DNA from: CAYMLL01 sp964390645
Lineage (GTDB): Bacteria; Planctomycetota; UBA8108
Assembly (NCBI GenBank): GCA_964390645.1
Contig: CAYMLL010000071.1
Span: forward strand, 1-27,416
DNA length: 27,416 nucleotides
Direction: 5' to 3'
Below are positions 1 through 8,104 of this stretch, one piece after another; positions within the stretch are counted from its first letter, which is position 1, and each line of letters begins with the position of its first letter. The position numbers and the translations under genes were made by a program. A model generated the notes under the pieces. It made no database searches and was not told the origin of the DNA. It saw nothing but the letters and a program-made list of their open reading frames with translations.

Positions 1-1
1 C

Positions 2-400
2 GGCGCCGACGACGCGCAGGCGAAGTCGATCGGGCTCAACATCGTCCTGCCCCACGAGCAGGCGCCGAATGCGTACGTCACGCCGGACCTTTGCTTCCAG
101 TTCCACTACTTCGCCGTCCGCAAGATGCACTTCCTCCTGCGCGCCAAGGCGCTGGTCGCGTTTCCCGGCGGATTCGGCACGCTCGACGAGCTCTTCGAGA
201 CGCTGACGCTGGTCCAGACACAGAAGGTCCGGCGCCTGCCGATCCTGCTCTTCGGCGAGGCGTTCTGGCGTCGAGCCATCGACCTGGACTTCCTGGTCGA
301 GGAGGGCACGATCTCTGCGCACGACCTCGACCTCTTCCAGTACGTCGAGTCAGCCGAGGAGGCCTGGGAGATCATCGCCGAATCCGAGGGCATCGAGTGA
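2..400 (+). CDS. LOG-family protein (lysine decarboxylase-like fold), C-terminal part
   Basis: The reading frame is open from the window edge to TGA at 398-400, so the 5' part is missing; about 132 residues are present. The signature PGGFGTLDELFE (about nt 164-199) is the phosphoribosyl-binding motif PGGxGTxxE of the LOG family, which includes cytokinin-activating nucleoside 5'-monophosphate phosphoribohydrolases and related nucleotide hydrolases. Family knowledge: these are cytosolic enzymes cleaving the N-glycosidic bond of AMP-type nucleotides; the exact substrate cannot be read from this fragment. The downstream HAD hydrolase starts at a GTG overlapping this stop codon (GTGA), so the two are very probably translationally coupled. 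The family call is secure; a specific role is not. Confidence 0.88.
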   Translation, partial: GADDAQAKSIGLNIVLPHEQAPNAYVTPDLCFQFHYFAVRKMHFLLRAKALVAFPGGFGTLDELFETLTLVQTQKVRRLPILLFGEAFWRRAIDLDFLVEEGTISAHDLDLFQYVESAEEAWEIIAESEGIE

Positions 401-1071
401 ACCACCCGTCGTGGATCGGCGCGATTCGCGCGGTGCTGTTCGACTTCGACGGCGTCATCGCCGACACCGAGACGAGACACTTCGCGACCTTCGTGGAGGT
501 GCTCGCCGAGGAGGGCATCGCGCTCGGCCCCGGCGAAAACGCCGAGACGTACATGGGCATCGAGGATCGTCGGGCCTTCGAGATCGCCTTCGAGCGCGCC
601 GCTCGCCCGCTGTCGACCGAGCTGCGCGACGAGCTCTCCGAACGCAAGTCCGCCCTCTACCGGACGAGCGCGCCCGATATCGCGATCTTTCCCGGCGCTC
701 GCGAGCTCATCGAGAGCGCGTCGAGCCGCGGCCCGGTGACCATCGCCAGCGGCGGCCGACGCCGCGATATCGAGGCGGTCCTGTCGAGAAACGGGCTCCT
801 GCGTCACTTCCCGTCCTTCGTCAGCGGCGACGACATCGAGCACTCGAAGCCTGATCCCGACGCCTTCCTCCTGGGGCTCGATCTGCTGCGAAGAGAGGCG
901 GCCCCCGACCTCGAGGCGGCCTCCTGCCTCGTCTTCGAGGACAGCTTCCGGGGAGTCCAGGCCGCCAAGCGCGCCGGGATGCACTGCGTGGCCATCACCC
1001 ACTCCTGTCCGGCGCGGAGGCTCCGGGAAGCGGACCTCGTCATCGACTCGCTGCTCGACTGGCGCTGGTGA
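397..1071 (+). CDS. HAD-superfamily hydrolase, beta-phosphoglucomutase-like
   Basis: Encodes 224 residues from GTG at 397, which overlaps the upstream stop as GTGA; the frame is open further upstream, but that extension only shadows the LOG gene. All four HAD motifs are visible: motif I DFDGVIADTE (nucleophile and acid aspartates), motif II in TIASGGRR, motif III lysine in the segment HSKPDPDAF, and motif IV VFEDSFRGVQAAKRAG. The helical cap inserted between motifs I and II and the ED-S-x-x-G motif IV fit the beta-phosphoglucomutase/phosphatase subgroup (subfamily IA). Such proteins dephosphorylate or isomerise small sugar or nucleotide phosphates in the cytosol. Pairing with a LOG-type nucleotide hydrolase suggests a role in nucleotide or sugar phosphate clean-up (inference). 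Confidence 0.85.
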   Translation: MNHPSWIGAIRAVLFDFDGVIADTETRHFATFVEVLAEEGIALGPGENAETYMGIEDRRAFEIAFERAARPLSTELRDELSERKSALYRTSAPDIAIFPGARELIESASSRGPVTIASGGRRRDIEAVLSRNGLLRHFPSFVSGDDIEHSKPDPDAFLLGLDLLRREAAPDLEAASCLVFEDSFRGVQAAKRAGMHCVAITHSCPARRLREADLVIDSLLDWRW

Positions 1072-1112
1072 GGAGCCGGCCCGGCCCGGACACGCCCGAT
1101 CCACCTTCACCC

Positions 1113-1141
1113 TTGCCCTCGATGCTCGCCACGACTATCCT
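1113..1141 (+). promoter_or_regulatory. Putative sigma70-type promoter for the cyclophilin pair
   Basis: TTGCCC (1113-1118) and TATCCT (1136-1141) are separated by 17 bases, each matching 4 of 6 consensus positions. Transcription would start near 1148, leaving a leader of about 45 bases before the ATG at 1194, with GGAGG at 1180-1184 as ribosome binding site. The 122-base gap after the HAD gene supports a new transcription unit here. Visual match only. Confidence 0.4.
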
Positions 1142-1193
1142 CCACGGCGGTCGGCGGCGTTCCCGCGCGACATCTCTCTGGAGGGCCAAGAGG

Positions 1194-1928
1194 ATGTTCC
1201 GGTCGATGAAGAACCTCGGTGTCTGCGTCTCGATATCGCTTCTCTGCGTCCTTCTGTCATCCTGCGGCAGCAAGGAAGAGAGCGCCAGGAGCGCCGCGAC
1301 CGACGCGGCCAAGGTCAGCGTGCCCGACCCGTCTGCAACCGTGCAAGACAAGGCTCTGAAGCAGATCCGGGACTTCGTCGCCGCCCAGAACATCGACCGC
1401 ACGAAGCCGAAGTGGAAGGAGAGCCTGAAGAAGCCGCCGCAGGCCGAGTTCGATTCCGATCACGAGTACTTCTGGAACGTCGACACCAACAAGGGCCGGA
1501 TCCGTCTGCAACTCCTGCCCGAGGTTGCGCCCATGCACGTGACGAGCGCGATCTACCTCGTGGAGGCCGGCTTCTACGATAACCTGAAGTTCCACCGCGT
1601 CATTCCGGGCTTCATGGCCCAGGGAGGCTGCCCACAGGGAACCGGCCGCGGAGGGCCCGGCTACAAGATGGCGGGCGAGTACTCGCCGAACGTTCGCCAC
1701 GACGGCTTCGGCCTCCTCAGCGCCGCGAACTCGGGAGAGGGAACCGACGGATCGCAGTTCTTCATCACCTTCAAGGCCACCCGTCACCTCGACGACAAGC
1801 ACACGATCTACGGGAAGGTCGCGGCGGGTGTCAGCACCGTCCGGGCCCTGGAACAGGCCGGCAGCAGCCCTCAGGGAACGCCCAGCGAGCCCCTGCTCAT
1901 CGTCCGTAGCTCGATCGACGTCGAGTGA
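1194..1928 (+). CDS. Cyclophilin-type peptidyl-prolyl isomerase, predicted lipoprotein
   Basis: Encodes 244 residues. ATG 1194 is chosen because GGAGG lies 9 bases upstream and because it gives a clean lipoprotein signal: basic N-terminus, hydrophobic stretch and lipobox L-S-S-C with lipidated Cys24. The frame is open back to a GTG at 1068, but that extension looks noncoding. A linker of about 60 polar residues leads to the cyclophilin domain (from about residue 95): FHRVIPGFMAQGG holds the catalytic Arg and the Phe/Gln pair, GSQFFITF follows, then RHLDDKHTIYGKV. The position of the cyclosporin-contacting Trp of human CypA is His here, as in many bacterial cyclophilins. It should catalyse prolyl cis-trans isomerisation of exported proteins while anchored to a membrane. 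A second cyclophilin follows 39 bases downstream. Confidence 0.9.
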   Translation: MFRSMKNLGVCVSISLLCVLLSSCGSKEESARSAATDAAKVSVPDPSATVQDKALKQIRDFVAAQNIDRTKPKWKESLKKPPQAEFDSDHEYFWNVDTNKGRIRLQLLPEVAPMHVTSAIYLVEAGFYDNLKFHRVIPGFMAQGGCPQGTGRGGPGYKMAGEYSPNVRHDGFGLLSAANSGEGTDGSQFFITFKATRHLDDKHTIYGKVAAGVSTVRALEQAGSSPQGTPSEPLLIVRSSIDVE

Positions 1929-1967
1929 CGGGACACGACGTCTCCGTCCCCAGAAAGGAAGCGAGAA

Positions 1968-2567
1968 ATGACGGATACCCCCACCTCCGACACCGCGATC
2001 ACGGCGTGCGACGAGTTCATCCGCTCCAGCTCGATCGACACGAGCCCACGCGGCTGGCGTCTCGATCTGCCGCAGCCGCCGGTCTTCGACCTCGACTCGT
2101 CGAGGACCTACTTCTGGGACATCGAGACGAACAAGGGAAAGATCCGCGTCAAGCTGCTGCACCGCGTCGCCCCGGCGCATGTGTCGAGCACGATCTACCT
2201 GACACGGCTGGGCTTCTACGACGGCCTGAAGTTCCACCGCGTGATATCCGGGTTCATGGCTCAGGGCGGCTGTCCGCTCGGAACCGGCACGGGCGGACCC
2301 GGCTACGAGTACGGCGGCGAGTTCAGCCCGGATGCGCGGCATGACCGTCCCGGCCTGCTGAGCATGGCAAACGCCGGACCGGACACGGACGGCAGCCAGT
2401 TTTTCCTCACCTTCGTGCCCACCGAGTGGCTCGACGACAAGCACTCCATGTTCGGAGAGGTCACCGAAGGCGAGGAGACTCTCGCGACGCTCGAAGCCGC
2501 CGGATCCAGCAGCGGGACGCCGAGCGAGGACCTGCGCATGGAGAAGTGCACGATCAGCGTGGAGTAG
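1968..2567 (+). CDS. Cyclophilin-type peptidyl-prolyl isomerase, cytosolic paralogue
   Basis: Encodes 199 residues from ATG 1968, preceded by an AAAGGAAG-type ribosome binding site. There is no signal peptide. The cyclophilin core is intact: FHRVISGFMAQGG, DGSQFFLTF and EWLDDKHSMFGEV, here with the active-site Trp retained. It aligns with the upstream lipoprotein along its whole core, including the distinctive lead-in YFW-x3-TNKG-x-IR, and ends with the same pattern TPSE...SI.VE. The pair is therefore a tandem duplication in which one copy was sent to the envelope. The spacing indicates co-transcription. Function: protein folding in the cytosol; specific clients are unknown. Confidence 0.9.
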   Translation: MTDTPTSDTAITACDEFIRSSSIDTSPRGWRLDLPQPPVFDLDSSRTYFWDIETNKGKIRVKLLHRVAPAHVSSTIYLTRLGFYDGLKFHRVISGFMAQGGCPLGTGTGGPGYEYGGEFSPDARHDRPGLLSMANAGPDTDGSQFFLTFVPTEWLDDKHSMFGEVTEGEETLATLEAAGSSSGTPSEDLRMEKCTISVE

Positions 2568-2617
2568 TTTCCGCAGGATCCGCCGCAACGGGTGATGATC
2601 CGCCGCAGGAGATCGTC

Positions 2618-4186
2618 ATGATCACGGCGTCGACCGAAGCCGAGAGCACCGAGCTCGTTCCCCGCAAGACGTCGGACGACGTCTACGAGATCCTCCTGGA
2701 CGGATCCTGGACCACCGCCACGTCCGGCCCCGTCTTCTCGAATGTCGATCCCGCCTCCAGCTCCACCGTCCTCGGTCAGGTGCCCGAGTGCGCCGCCGGG
2801 GACGTCACTCGCGCGGTGAATGCCGCGGCCCGCGACTTCGACGCGTGGAGGCTGATCACCGGTGAGTTCCGCAGCAAGGTGTTCTTCCGGCTCGTCCAGC
2901 TCCTCGAACAGAGCGAGGAGACCCTCGTCCGGACGATGACGCGCGAGATGGGCAAGACGCTCTTCGACAGCCGGCTCGACTTCCTCGAGGCGGTGGGCGT
3001 CGCGGAGGCGCTCGCATCACGTGGCGCCAACCTCAAGGGGGTCACCTACCAGAAGCTGACGAAGGGCCTGACCATGGAGAGCCGGCTCGCGCCGCGCGGC
3101 GTGGCGGCGATCATCACGCCCTTCAACTTCCCGCTGGCGATTCCGCTGGCACAGATCGTCGCCGCGCTGATCACCGGCAACACGGTCGTCTGGAAGCCGT
3201 CGCACCTGGTCCCGGAGAGCTCCCAGTTCCTGACGACGTTGATCCTACGATCGCTGGCCATCGAGAGCACCACCCGCGGCGTGGACGTGCCGAACGGCAT
3301 CTTCCACATGCTCTTCGGCGACGCGCTCACCGGTGACGCGCTCGTGCGGCAGGCCCCCGTGCAGACGATCTCCTTCACCGGCTCCAAGAAGGTCGGCGAT
3401 CAGGTCGACGCCATCGCCTCGGGCATGGGCAAGCGCGTCATGAAGGAGTGCGCAGGAATCAACCTCTTCTACGTACACCGCGAGGCGGATCTCGATCGCG
3501 CCGCCCGCAACTTCGTCTACGGCAAGACGATCACCAGCGGTCAGCGCTGCAGCTCCATCCAGGAGGCCCTCGTCGACCACGAGGTCCACGGCGAGTTCCT
3601 CGAGAGGGTGATCGCCCTCGCTCCGAACGTCGTCCACGGCCCGGGAGCGAGCGCCGCGCTCACATCCGCGGACTCGTCAGCCGACCGCTGGAGCTGTCCC
3701 CCGCTCGCCAGTGCTGAGCAGCTGGAGCGGCTGGAGCGGCTCGTCGAGCGCGCGATCGATGCCGGCGCGAAGGTCGCCTACCAGTCGAACATCCCCGCGG
3801 ATCTCGCAGCCTCGGGCTTCTACCATCCCTTCACCATCTTGACGAGCGTCCTCGAGGGCAACCCGCTCCATGACGAGGAGGCCTTCGGCCCGGTCGGCGT
3901 CGTCACGCCCGTCGAGGACATCCGCGAGGCGATCGAAATCATCAACGCGAAGATCGGTATCGTCGCGTGCATCGACTCGCGCGACAAGTCCGCGACCGAG
4001 AGCTTCATCGAGCGCGTGCTGCGAACCCGCATCGACGACGGCCGCCACGGAACGGGTTGCTTCTGGGGCACCAAGTTCGGCGGCGACCGTGGCGCCGGAA
4101 GCGGCAATCCGGCGCTCGACGAGGACATGGTCACCGGCTACACGATCTGGAAGACGATCTACCGCTCGTACGACGAGATGGACTGA
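2618..4186 (+). CDS. NAD(P)-dependent aldehyde dehydrogenase
   Basis: Encodes 522 residues from ATG 2618, with AGGAG at 2607-2611 six bases upstream. The frame runs open further upstream only as a shadow of the cyclophilin gene. Family residues are present: Asn in TPFNFPLAIP, the glycine motif FTGSKKVG, general base Glu277 in KECAGIN, and nucleophile Cys311 in SGQRCSS, 34 residues later as is standard, then EEAFGP holding the cofactor-ribose Glu and Phe. The general-base motif is ECAG rather than the usual ELGG, and the C-terminal part (GTGCFWGTKFGGDRGAG) is glycine-rich, so it sits apart from the best-known subfamilies. It should oxidise an aldehyde to a carboxylate (or acyl product) in the cytosol; the substrate cannot be told. 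A weak 5-bp hairpin (GAGCC/GGCTC, 4190-4204) follows the stop. Confidence 0.88.
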   Translation: MITASTEAESTELVPRKTSDDVYEILLDGSWTTATSGPVFSNVDPASSSTVLGQVPECAAGDVTRAVNAAARDFDAWRLITGEFRSKVFFRLVQLLEQSEETLVRTMTREMGKTLFDSRLDFLEAVGVAEALASRGANLKGVTYQKLTKGLTMESRLAPRGVAAIITPFNFPLAIPLAQIVAALITGNTVVWKPSHLVPESSQFLTTLILRSLAIESTTRGVDVPNGIFHMLFGDALTGDALVRQAPVQTISFTGSKKVGDQVDAIASGMGKRVMKECAGINLFYVHREADLDRAARNFVYGKTITSGQRCSSIQEALVDHEVHGEFLERVIALAPNVVHGPGASAALTSADSSADRWSCPPLASAEQLERLERLVERAIDAGAKVAYQSNIPADLAASGFYHPFTILTSVLEGNPLHDEEAFGPVGVVTPVEDIREAIEIINAKIGIVACIDSRDKSATESFIERVLRTRIDDGRHGTGCFWGTKFGGDRGAGSGNPALDEDMVTGYTIWKTIYRSYDEMD

Positions 4187-4262
4187 GAAGAGCCGGGCGG
4201 GCTCCGTTACCGGGGGAGCGTGGGGAAGGTCCGTTTCCGCGCCCCGGCATGCTTCCGCCCCG

Positions 4263-4291
4263 TTGCACCCTCCGGGGCGCTCGTGTACTCT
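4263..4291 (+). promoter_or_regulatory. Possible promoter upstream of lysS
   Basis: TTGCAC (4263-4268) lies 17 bases before TACTCT (4286-4291), or 15 bases before TGTACT (4284-4289). The 128-base gap after the aldehyde dehydrogenase gene would suit a separate promoter for lysS. The -10 match is weak. Confidence 0.28.
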
Positions 4292-4314
4292 CACCGCTTC
4301 TCCATTCCACCGCC

Positions 4315-5880
4315 ATGCCCGAGACCGGGAAGCTGATGCCGTTCGACGAAGATCTTCTCAAGAAGCGCCAGGAGCTCCTCGACGCGGGAGTCGAGCTCTA
4401 CCCCTACTCGTTCGACCGCTCGCACGCACTCCACGAGGTCCGCGAGAAGCAGGAAGAGCTGATGGACGGGGACGTTCGCGTCGCCGGACGTCTGGTCGCG
4501 TACCGCGGCAAGGGAAAGCTGATCTTCGTCGACATCCAGGACTTCGACGGACGCATCCAGCTGATGCTCCGCAAGAACGAGTTCGACGAGACGACCTGGG
4601 GGATCATCCGCCACGGACTCGATCTCGGTGACTGGATCGGCGTCGGCGGAACGGTCTTCGTCACCAAGATGGGCGAGCTCTCGGTGCAGGCGAAGAGCCT
4701 CCAAATCCTCGCAAAGACGGTCGTGCGCGTCCCGATCCAGAAGTCGAAGGACGACCAGACCTGGAATCAGCTCGCGGACGCCGAGACCCTTTACCGCGAG
4801 CGCTACCTGCACTGGATCACCGACCCGAAGGTTCGCCGGACGATGGTTACCCGCGGCAGAATTGTCTCCGCGATCCGCGGCTTTCTGGACGACCGGGACT
4901 TTCTCGAGGTGACCACGCCGACGATCGAGATGAACTACGGCGGGGCGGAAGCGCGTCCCTTCGAGACTTCCATCCACGCGCTCTCGGACCATCCCGCGTT
5001 CCTGCGCATCTCGCCGGAGCTGCCGCTGAAGCGATTCATCGTCGGTGGATTCGAGAGGGTCTACACGATCTGCCAGAACTTCCGGAACGAGGGGATCGAC
5101 CGCAGTCACAACCCCGAGTTCACGATGATCGAGTGGTACGAGGCGTTCGTCGACTACGACCACCAGATGAGCCAGTTCGAGAGCCTGGTATCCTCCGTCG
5201 CCGAGTCGGTCACGGGGAGCACGAAGGTCACGTACGGCGGCCGGGAGATCGACTTCACGCCCCCGTGGCGAAGGCTGACAGTGCTCGACGGCATCCGGGA
5301 GACGGTCGGAATCGACCCCGGCTCGATGGACGAGGACGCGCTGCGCCGGGAGCTGGTCAAGCGCGAGTTGCCGCTGCCGAAGCCATTCACGTGGGGACAC
5401 GCCATCGCGGAGCTTTTCGGAGAGCTCGTCGAGCCCCACATCGATCAGCCGACCTTCGTCTGCGACCACCCGGTGGAGATCTCGCCGCTGACGAAAAAGA
5501 AGCGTGGCGACGAGCGACTGGTGGAACGCTTCGAGCCACTGGTGGCCGGCATGGAGATCGGCAACGCGTACTCCGAACTCACGGATCCGGTCGAGCAGAA
5601 GGAGCGCTTCGAGTCCCAGCAGGCGCTGGGCCAGGACCGGGAAGGCGTCGAGAACCACCCGATGGACCTCGACTTCCTCAAGGCCGTCGGCTGCGGTATG
5701 CCGCCCACGGGCGGTGTCGGGCTCGGCATCGATCGGCTGGTGATGCTCCTCACCGACTCCCACTCGATACGTGACGTCATCGCGTTCCCGATGATGCGCA
5801 GTCGCGAGACCACGGCCCCCGGCAGGGAGCCCGAGACGGCCGAGAAGCCGTCCGAGACGGCCGAGAAGGAAGCGTCCTAA
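4315..5880 (+). CDS. lysS: Lysyl-tRNA synthetase, class II
   Basis: Encodes 521 residues from ATG 4315; there is no clear Shine-Dalgarno sequence, and ATG 4336, preceded by GGGAAG, is a plausible alternative start. An N-terminal OB-fold anticodon-binding domain (about residues 50-155: VRVAGRL, GKLIFVDIQD) precedes the class IIb catalytic domain. There, NYGGAEARPFET, RISPELPLKRFIVGGFERVY, motif 2 FRNEGIDRSHNPEFTMIEWYEAF and motif 3 GVGLGIDRLVML-x-DSHSIRDVIAFP are characteristic of LysRS rather than AspRS or AsnRS. It charges tRNA-Lys with lysine using ATP. The C-terminus carries an extra acidic/basic tail made by a short DNA repeat. The alcohol dehydrogenase gene starts two bases after the stop, so the two are probably co-transcribed. 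Confidence 0.96.
   Translation: MPETGKLMPFDEDLLKKRQELLDAGVELYPYSFDRSHALHEVREKQEELMDGDVRVAGRLVAYRGKGKLIFVDIQDFDGRIQLMLRKNEFDETTWGIIRHGLDLGDWIGVGGTVFVTKMGELSVQAKSLQILAKTVVRVPIQKSKDDQTWNQLADAETLYRERYLHWITDPKVRRTMVTRGRIVSAIRGFLDDRDFLEVTTPTIEMNYGGAEARPFETSIHALSDHPAFLRISPELPLKRFIVGGFERVYTICQNFRNEGIDRSHNPEFTMIEWYEAFVDYDHQMSQFESLVSSVAESVTGSTKVTYGGREIDFTPPWRRLTVLDGIRETVGIDPGSMDEDALRRELVKRELPLPKPFTWGHAIAELFGELVEPHIDQPTFVCDHPVEISPLTKKKRGDERLVERFEPLVAGMEIGNAYSELTDPVEQKERFESQQALGQDREGVENHPMDLDFLKAVGCGMPPTGGVGLGIDRLVMLLTDSHSIRDVIAFPMMRSRETTAPGREPETAEKPSETAEKEAS
5831..5868 (+). repeat. 17-bp direct repeat inside the 3' end of lysS
   Basis: CCGAGACGGCCGAGAAG occurs at 5831-5847 and again at 5852-5868, a 21-base period. 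In frame it encodes two copies of an ETAEK unit in the LysRS C-terminal tail, probably formed by slippage or local duplication. The second copy also supplies the AAGGA (5866-5870) that is the nearest ribosome binding site for the next gene, at a rather long 12-base spacing. Confidence 0.85.
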
Positions 5881-5882
5881 TC

Positions 5883-6842
5883 ATGTTCGCTGGTCAGTTT
5901 CCCGAACAGGGCAAGGTCCGGCTGGTCGACGTCCCCGAGGCGACGATCGATGGCCCCGGACAGATCATCTTCCAGCCCTCGACGACCTGCCTCTGCGGCT
6001 CCGACCTGCCCTACTTCAAAGGTTTCCAGGTCGAGTATCCGCTGGCTCCCGGGCTCTCGCTCCACGAGATGGTCGGAACGGTCGCCGAGTCGACTTCCCG
6101 GCGCTTCCGCGAAGGCGACCACGTCCTGGCCGTTCCCGAGGGGCAGCGGGGCTTCTTCGAGCGCTACGCGCTCAGCGACCGCCGCGTGGTACCGGTCGAT
6201 CCCCGCATCGAGCAGGAGGAGATCGCCGTCCTCGCCCAGCCTCTCGGCACCGTGATCTTCGGCCTCAAGAAGATTCCCACCTGGCTCGATCAGGACGTCG
6301 TCGTCGTCGGCCAGGGCCCGATGGGGCATGTTATCTGCGCCTGCCTGCGCAGCCTGGGCGCACGACGGATCATCGCCGTCGACGTCGTCGCGTCGCGGCT
6401 CGGGCGATGCGCCGACTTCGGTGCCACACACGTCATCAACGGGTCCGAGTCGGACCCCATCGAGACGGTGCGCGATCTCACGGACGGCGCCCTGGCCGAC
6501 GTCGTCATCGAGTGCGTCGGTCACCGCGACCAGACTCTCGACCTCTGCACGCACCTCTGCCGTCACGCCGGCAAGATCCTCTGCTTCGGGGTGCCGCCGG
6601 ACAGCGTCACGATCTCACCGTGGCGGACGCTCTTCAACAAGAACATCTCCATCCACACGAGCGTCGACCCGGACTTCGAACGCGACTACCCGCTGGCGAT
6701 GAGGTGGATCGCCGAAGGTCGAATCGATGTCCGCGGACTGGTGACGCACCGCTTCAAGCTCGACGACGTCCAGGAGGCGTTCGACACCTTCGGAAGCAGG
6801 AAGGACGGGGCGTTGAAGGTGATGTTGACGTTTCCTCGATAA
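5883..6842 (+). CDS. Short zinc-type (MDR) alcohol dehydrogenase
   Basis: Encodes 319 residues from ATG 5883, two bases after the lysS stop. The GroES-like N-terminal half has CLCGSD (catalytic zinc Cys38) and LSLHEMVG (His61-Glu62, standing for the usual GHE motif). The Rossmann half starts at VVVVGQGPMGHVICA and continues with GARRIIAVDVV, whose Asp suggests NAD(H). The four-cysteine structural zinc lobe of classical members is absent: the segment after GDHVLAVPEG goes straight to FFERYAL, which explains the length below the usual 340-350. The position normally EPL, a zinc ligand in sorbitol-dehydrogenase-like members, reads QPL. It probably oxidises or reduces a polyol, sugar or other alcohol in the cytosol; the substrate is unknown. 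Confidence 0.85.
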   Translation: MFAGQFPEQGKVRLVDVPEATIDGPGQIIFQPSTTCLCGSDLPYFKGFQVEYPLAPGLSLHEMVGTVAESTSRRFREGDHVLAVPEGQRGFFERYALSDRRVVPVDPRIEQEEIAVLAQPLGTVIFGLKKIPTWLDQDVVVVGQGPMGHVICACLRSLGARRIIAVDVVASRLGRCADFGATHVINGSESDPIETVRDLTDGALADVVIECVGHRDQTLDLCTHLCRHAGKILCFGVPPDSVTISPWRTLFNKNISIHTSVDPDFERDYPLAMRWIAEGRIDVRGLVTHRFKLDDVQEAFDTFGSRKDGALKVMLTFPR

Positions 6843-6899
6843 CGGCGCCTGGACACTGTGCCGCCGTGTGGCCGGGTCCCGGACCGGGCTCGAAGCTCG

Positions 6900-7982
6900 T
6901 CAGTCGACCGCTGTCGCGCGCTCCTCGAGCCGCGATTCGAGCGCCTCGACCCTCGCGAAGACCTCCTGCGACGTGATCTCCGTCATGCAACGATGGTCGA
7001 GAGGACAGACCGGCAGCTGACAGGGACCGCACGGCACGTCGTGACGCACGACGTCGGCGAACTCAAGGTTCGAGGCTGTCCACCTCGGGTCCGTCGGCCC
7101 CATGATGACCACCGTCGGAACATCGAACGCGGCGCCGAAGTGGCGCGGCCCGCTGTCCATGGTGACGAGGAGGTCGAGGTCACGCACGAAGGGCTTCAGC
7201 AGAGCCAGTCCCAGCGGTGAAGGACCGGTATTGATAACCTCTGTCTTCATCCGCGCCGCCAGCTCGTCCGCGATCGCCGCCTCGCCAGGCCCGGCGATCA
7301 GCAGACAGCGCCGCCCATGGCTGTCGCCGAGCCGGTCCGCGAGTCGAGCCATCTTCTCGGCAGGCCAGAGCTTGCTGCCGCCGAACGCCGCGCCGGGAGC
7401 GAGGCCTATGAGCCTCTCCCCCTCGTGAATACCGAGCTCCCGACGCCTCTGTTCGGCCTGCTCGTCGAGCTCCGCGGACACCACCAGTCGAGGCCGACCG
7501 TCACCCGCCCGGACACCGAAACCGGAGCAGAGGTCGGCGTAGACGGAGGACATCGGTCTGGGCAGAGGACGGAACATCGGCGGCTCCAGCAGCGGCTCGA
7601 CGACGTGCGTCAGGAAGACCTCCTGTCCTCCCTTACGGTAGCCGACACGCAACGGCACGCCGGCGAGCCCGACGAGGAGCGCAGTGCGCAGGGAGCCGGT
7701 GAAGAGGACGACCAGATCGAACGCCGCCTCCCGGATCGCGCGTAGCCGGCGCGCGAACGCCCCCAGACTCTGATGGCTGTCATCGATGAGCAGCTCGTCG
7801 AAGGAGTCGAGCCCGTCGACGAGCCCATCGCGCCCCGGGCGCACCATCAGCGAGATGCGCGCGTCGGGATAGCTCCGACGGATGTCGTCGAAGCTGCCGG
7901 TCGCCATGACGAGGTCGCCGACCGGATTCGGCCCCCGCACCAGGATGCGCCGGGCCTCGAGCCTTCGGTGCACGCCGATCAT
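6900..7982 (-). CDS. waaF: ADP-heptose:LPS heptosyltransferase (GT9)
   Basis: Encodes 360 residues. ATG 7982 is fixed by an in-frame TAG four codons upstream; a GGTAGG-type site precedes it. GT9 signatures are present: N-terminal PNPVGDLVMAT, KLWPAEKMARLADRL at the start of the donor-binding half, then MDSGPRHFGAAFDVPTVVIMGPTDPRW, the ADP-heptose-binding region. The end, CGPCQLPVCPLDHRCMTEI, is typical of heptosyltransferase II. It transfers L-glycero-D-manno-heptose from ADP-heptose to the LPS inner core on the cytoplasmic face of the inner membrane. The donor comes from the HldE pathway, encoded about 10 kb away in this window. It is the last gene of the minus-strand block, 122 bases behind the enolase homologue. 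Heptosyltransferase II rather than I is likely, not certain. Confidence 0.88.
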   Translation of the reverse strand: MIGVHRRLEARRILVRGPNPVGDLVMATGSFDDIRRSYPDARISLMVRPGRDGLVDGLDSFDELLIDDSHQSLGAFARRLRAIREAAFDLVVLFTGSLRTALLVGLAGVPLRVGYRKGGQEVFLTHVVEPLLEPPMFRPLPRPMSSVYADLCSGFGVRAGDGRPRLVVSAELDEQAEQRRRELGIHEGERLIGLAPGAAFGGSKLWPAEKMARLADRLGDSHGRRCLLIAGPGEAAIADELAARMKTEVINTGPSPLGLALLKPFVRDLDLLVTMDSGPRHFGAAFDVPTVVIMGPTDPRWTASNLEFADVVRHDVPCGPCQLPVCPLDHRCMTEITSQEVFARVEALESRLEERATAVD

Positions 7983-8104
7983 GCGGCGAGCCTACCGAAG
8001 GCCCGATCCCAGGTCGACAAGAAAGGCGCCCTCGACCCGCCGGGGTGCCGGACGACGGCCTCGGGCTGCGGCTCCGGATCCTCCTGTGGAACCGGCCGCC
8101 ACCC

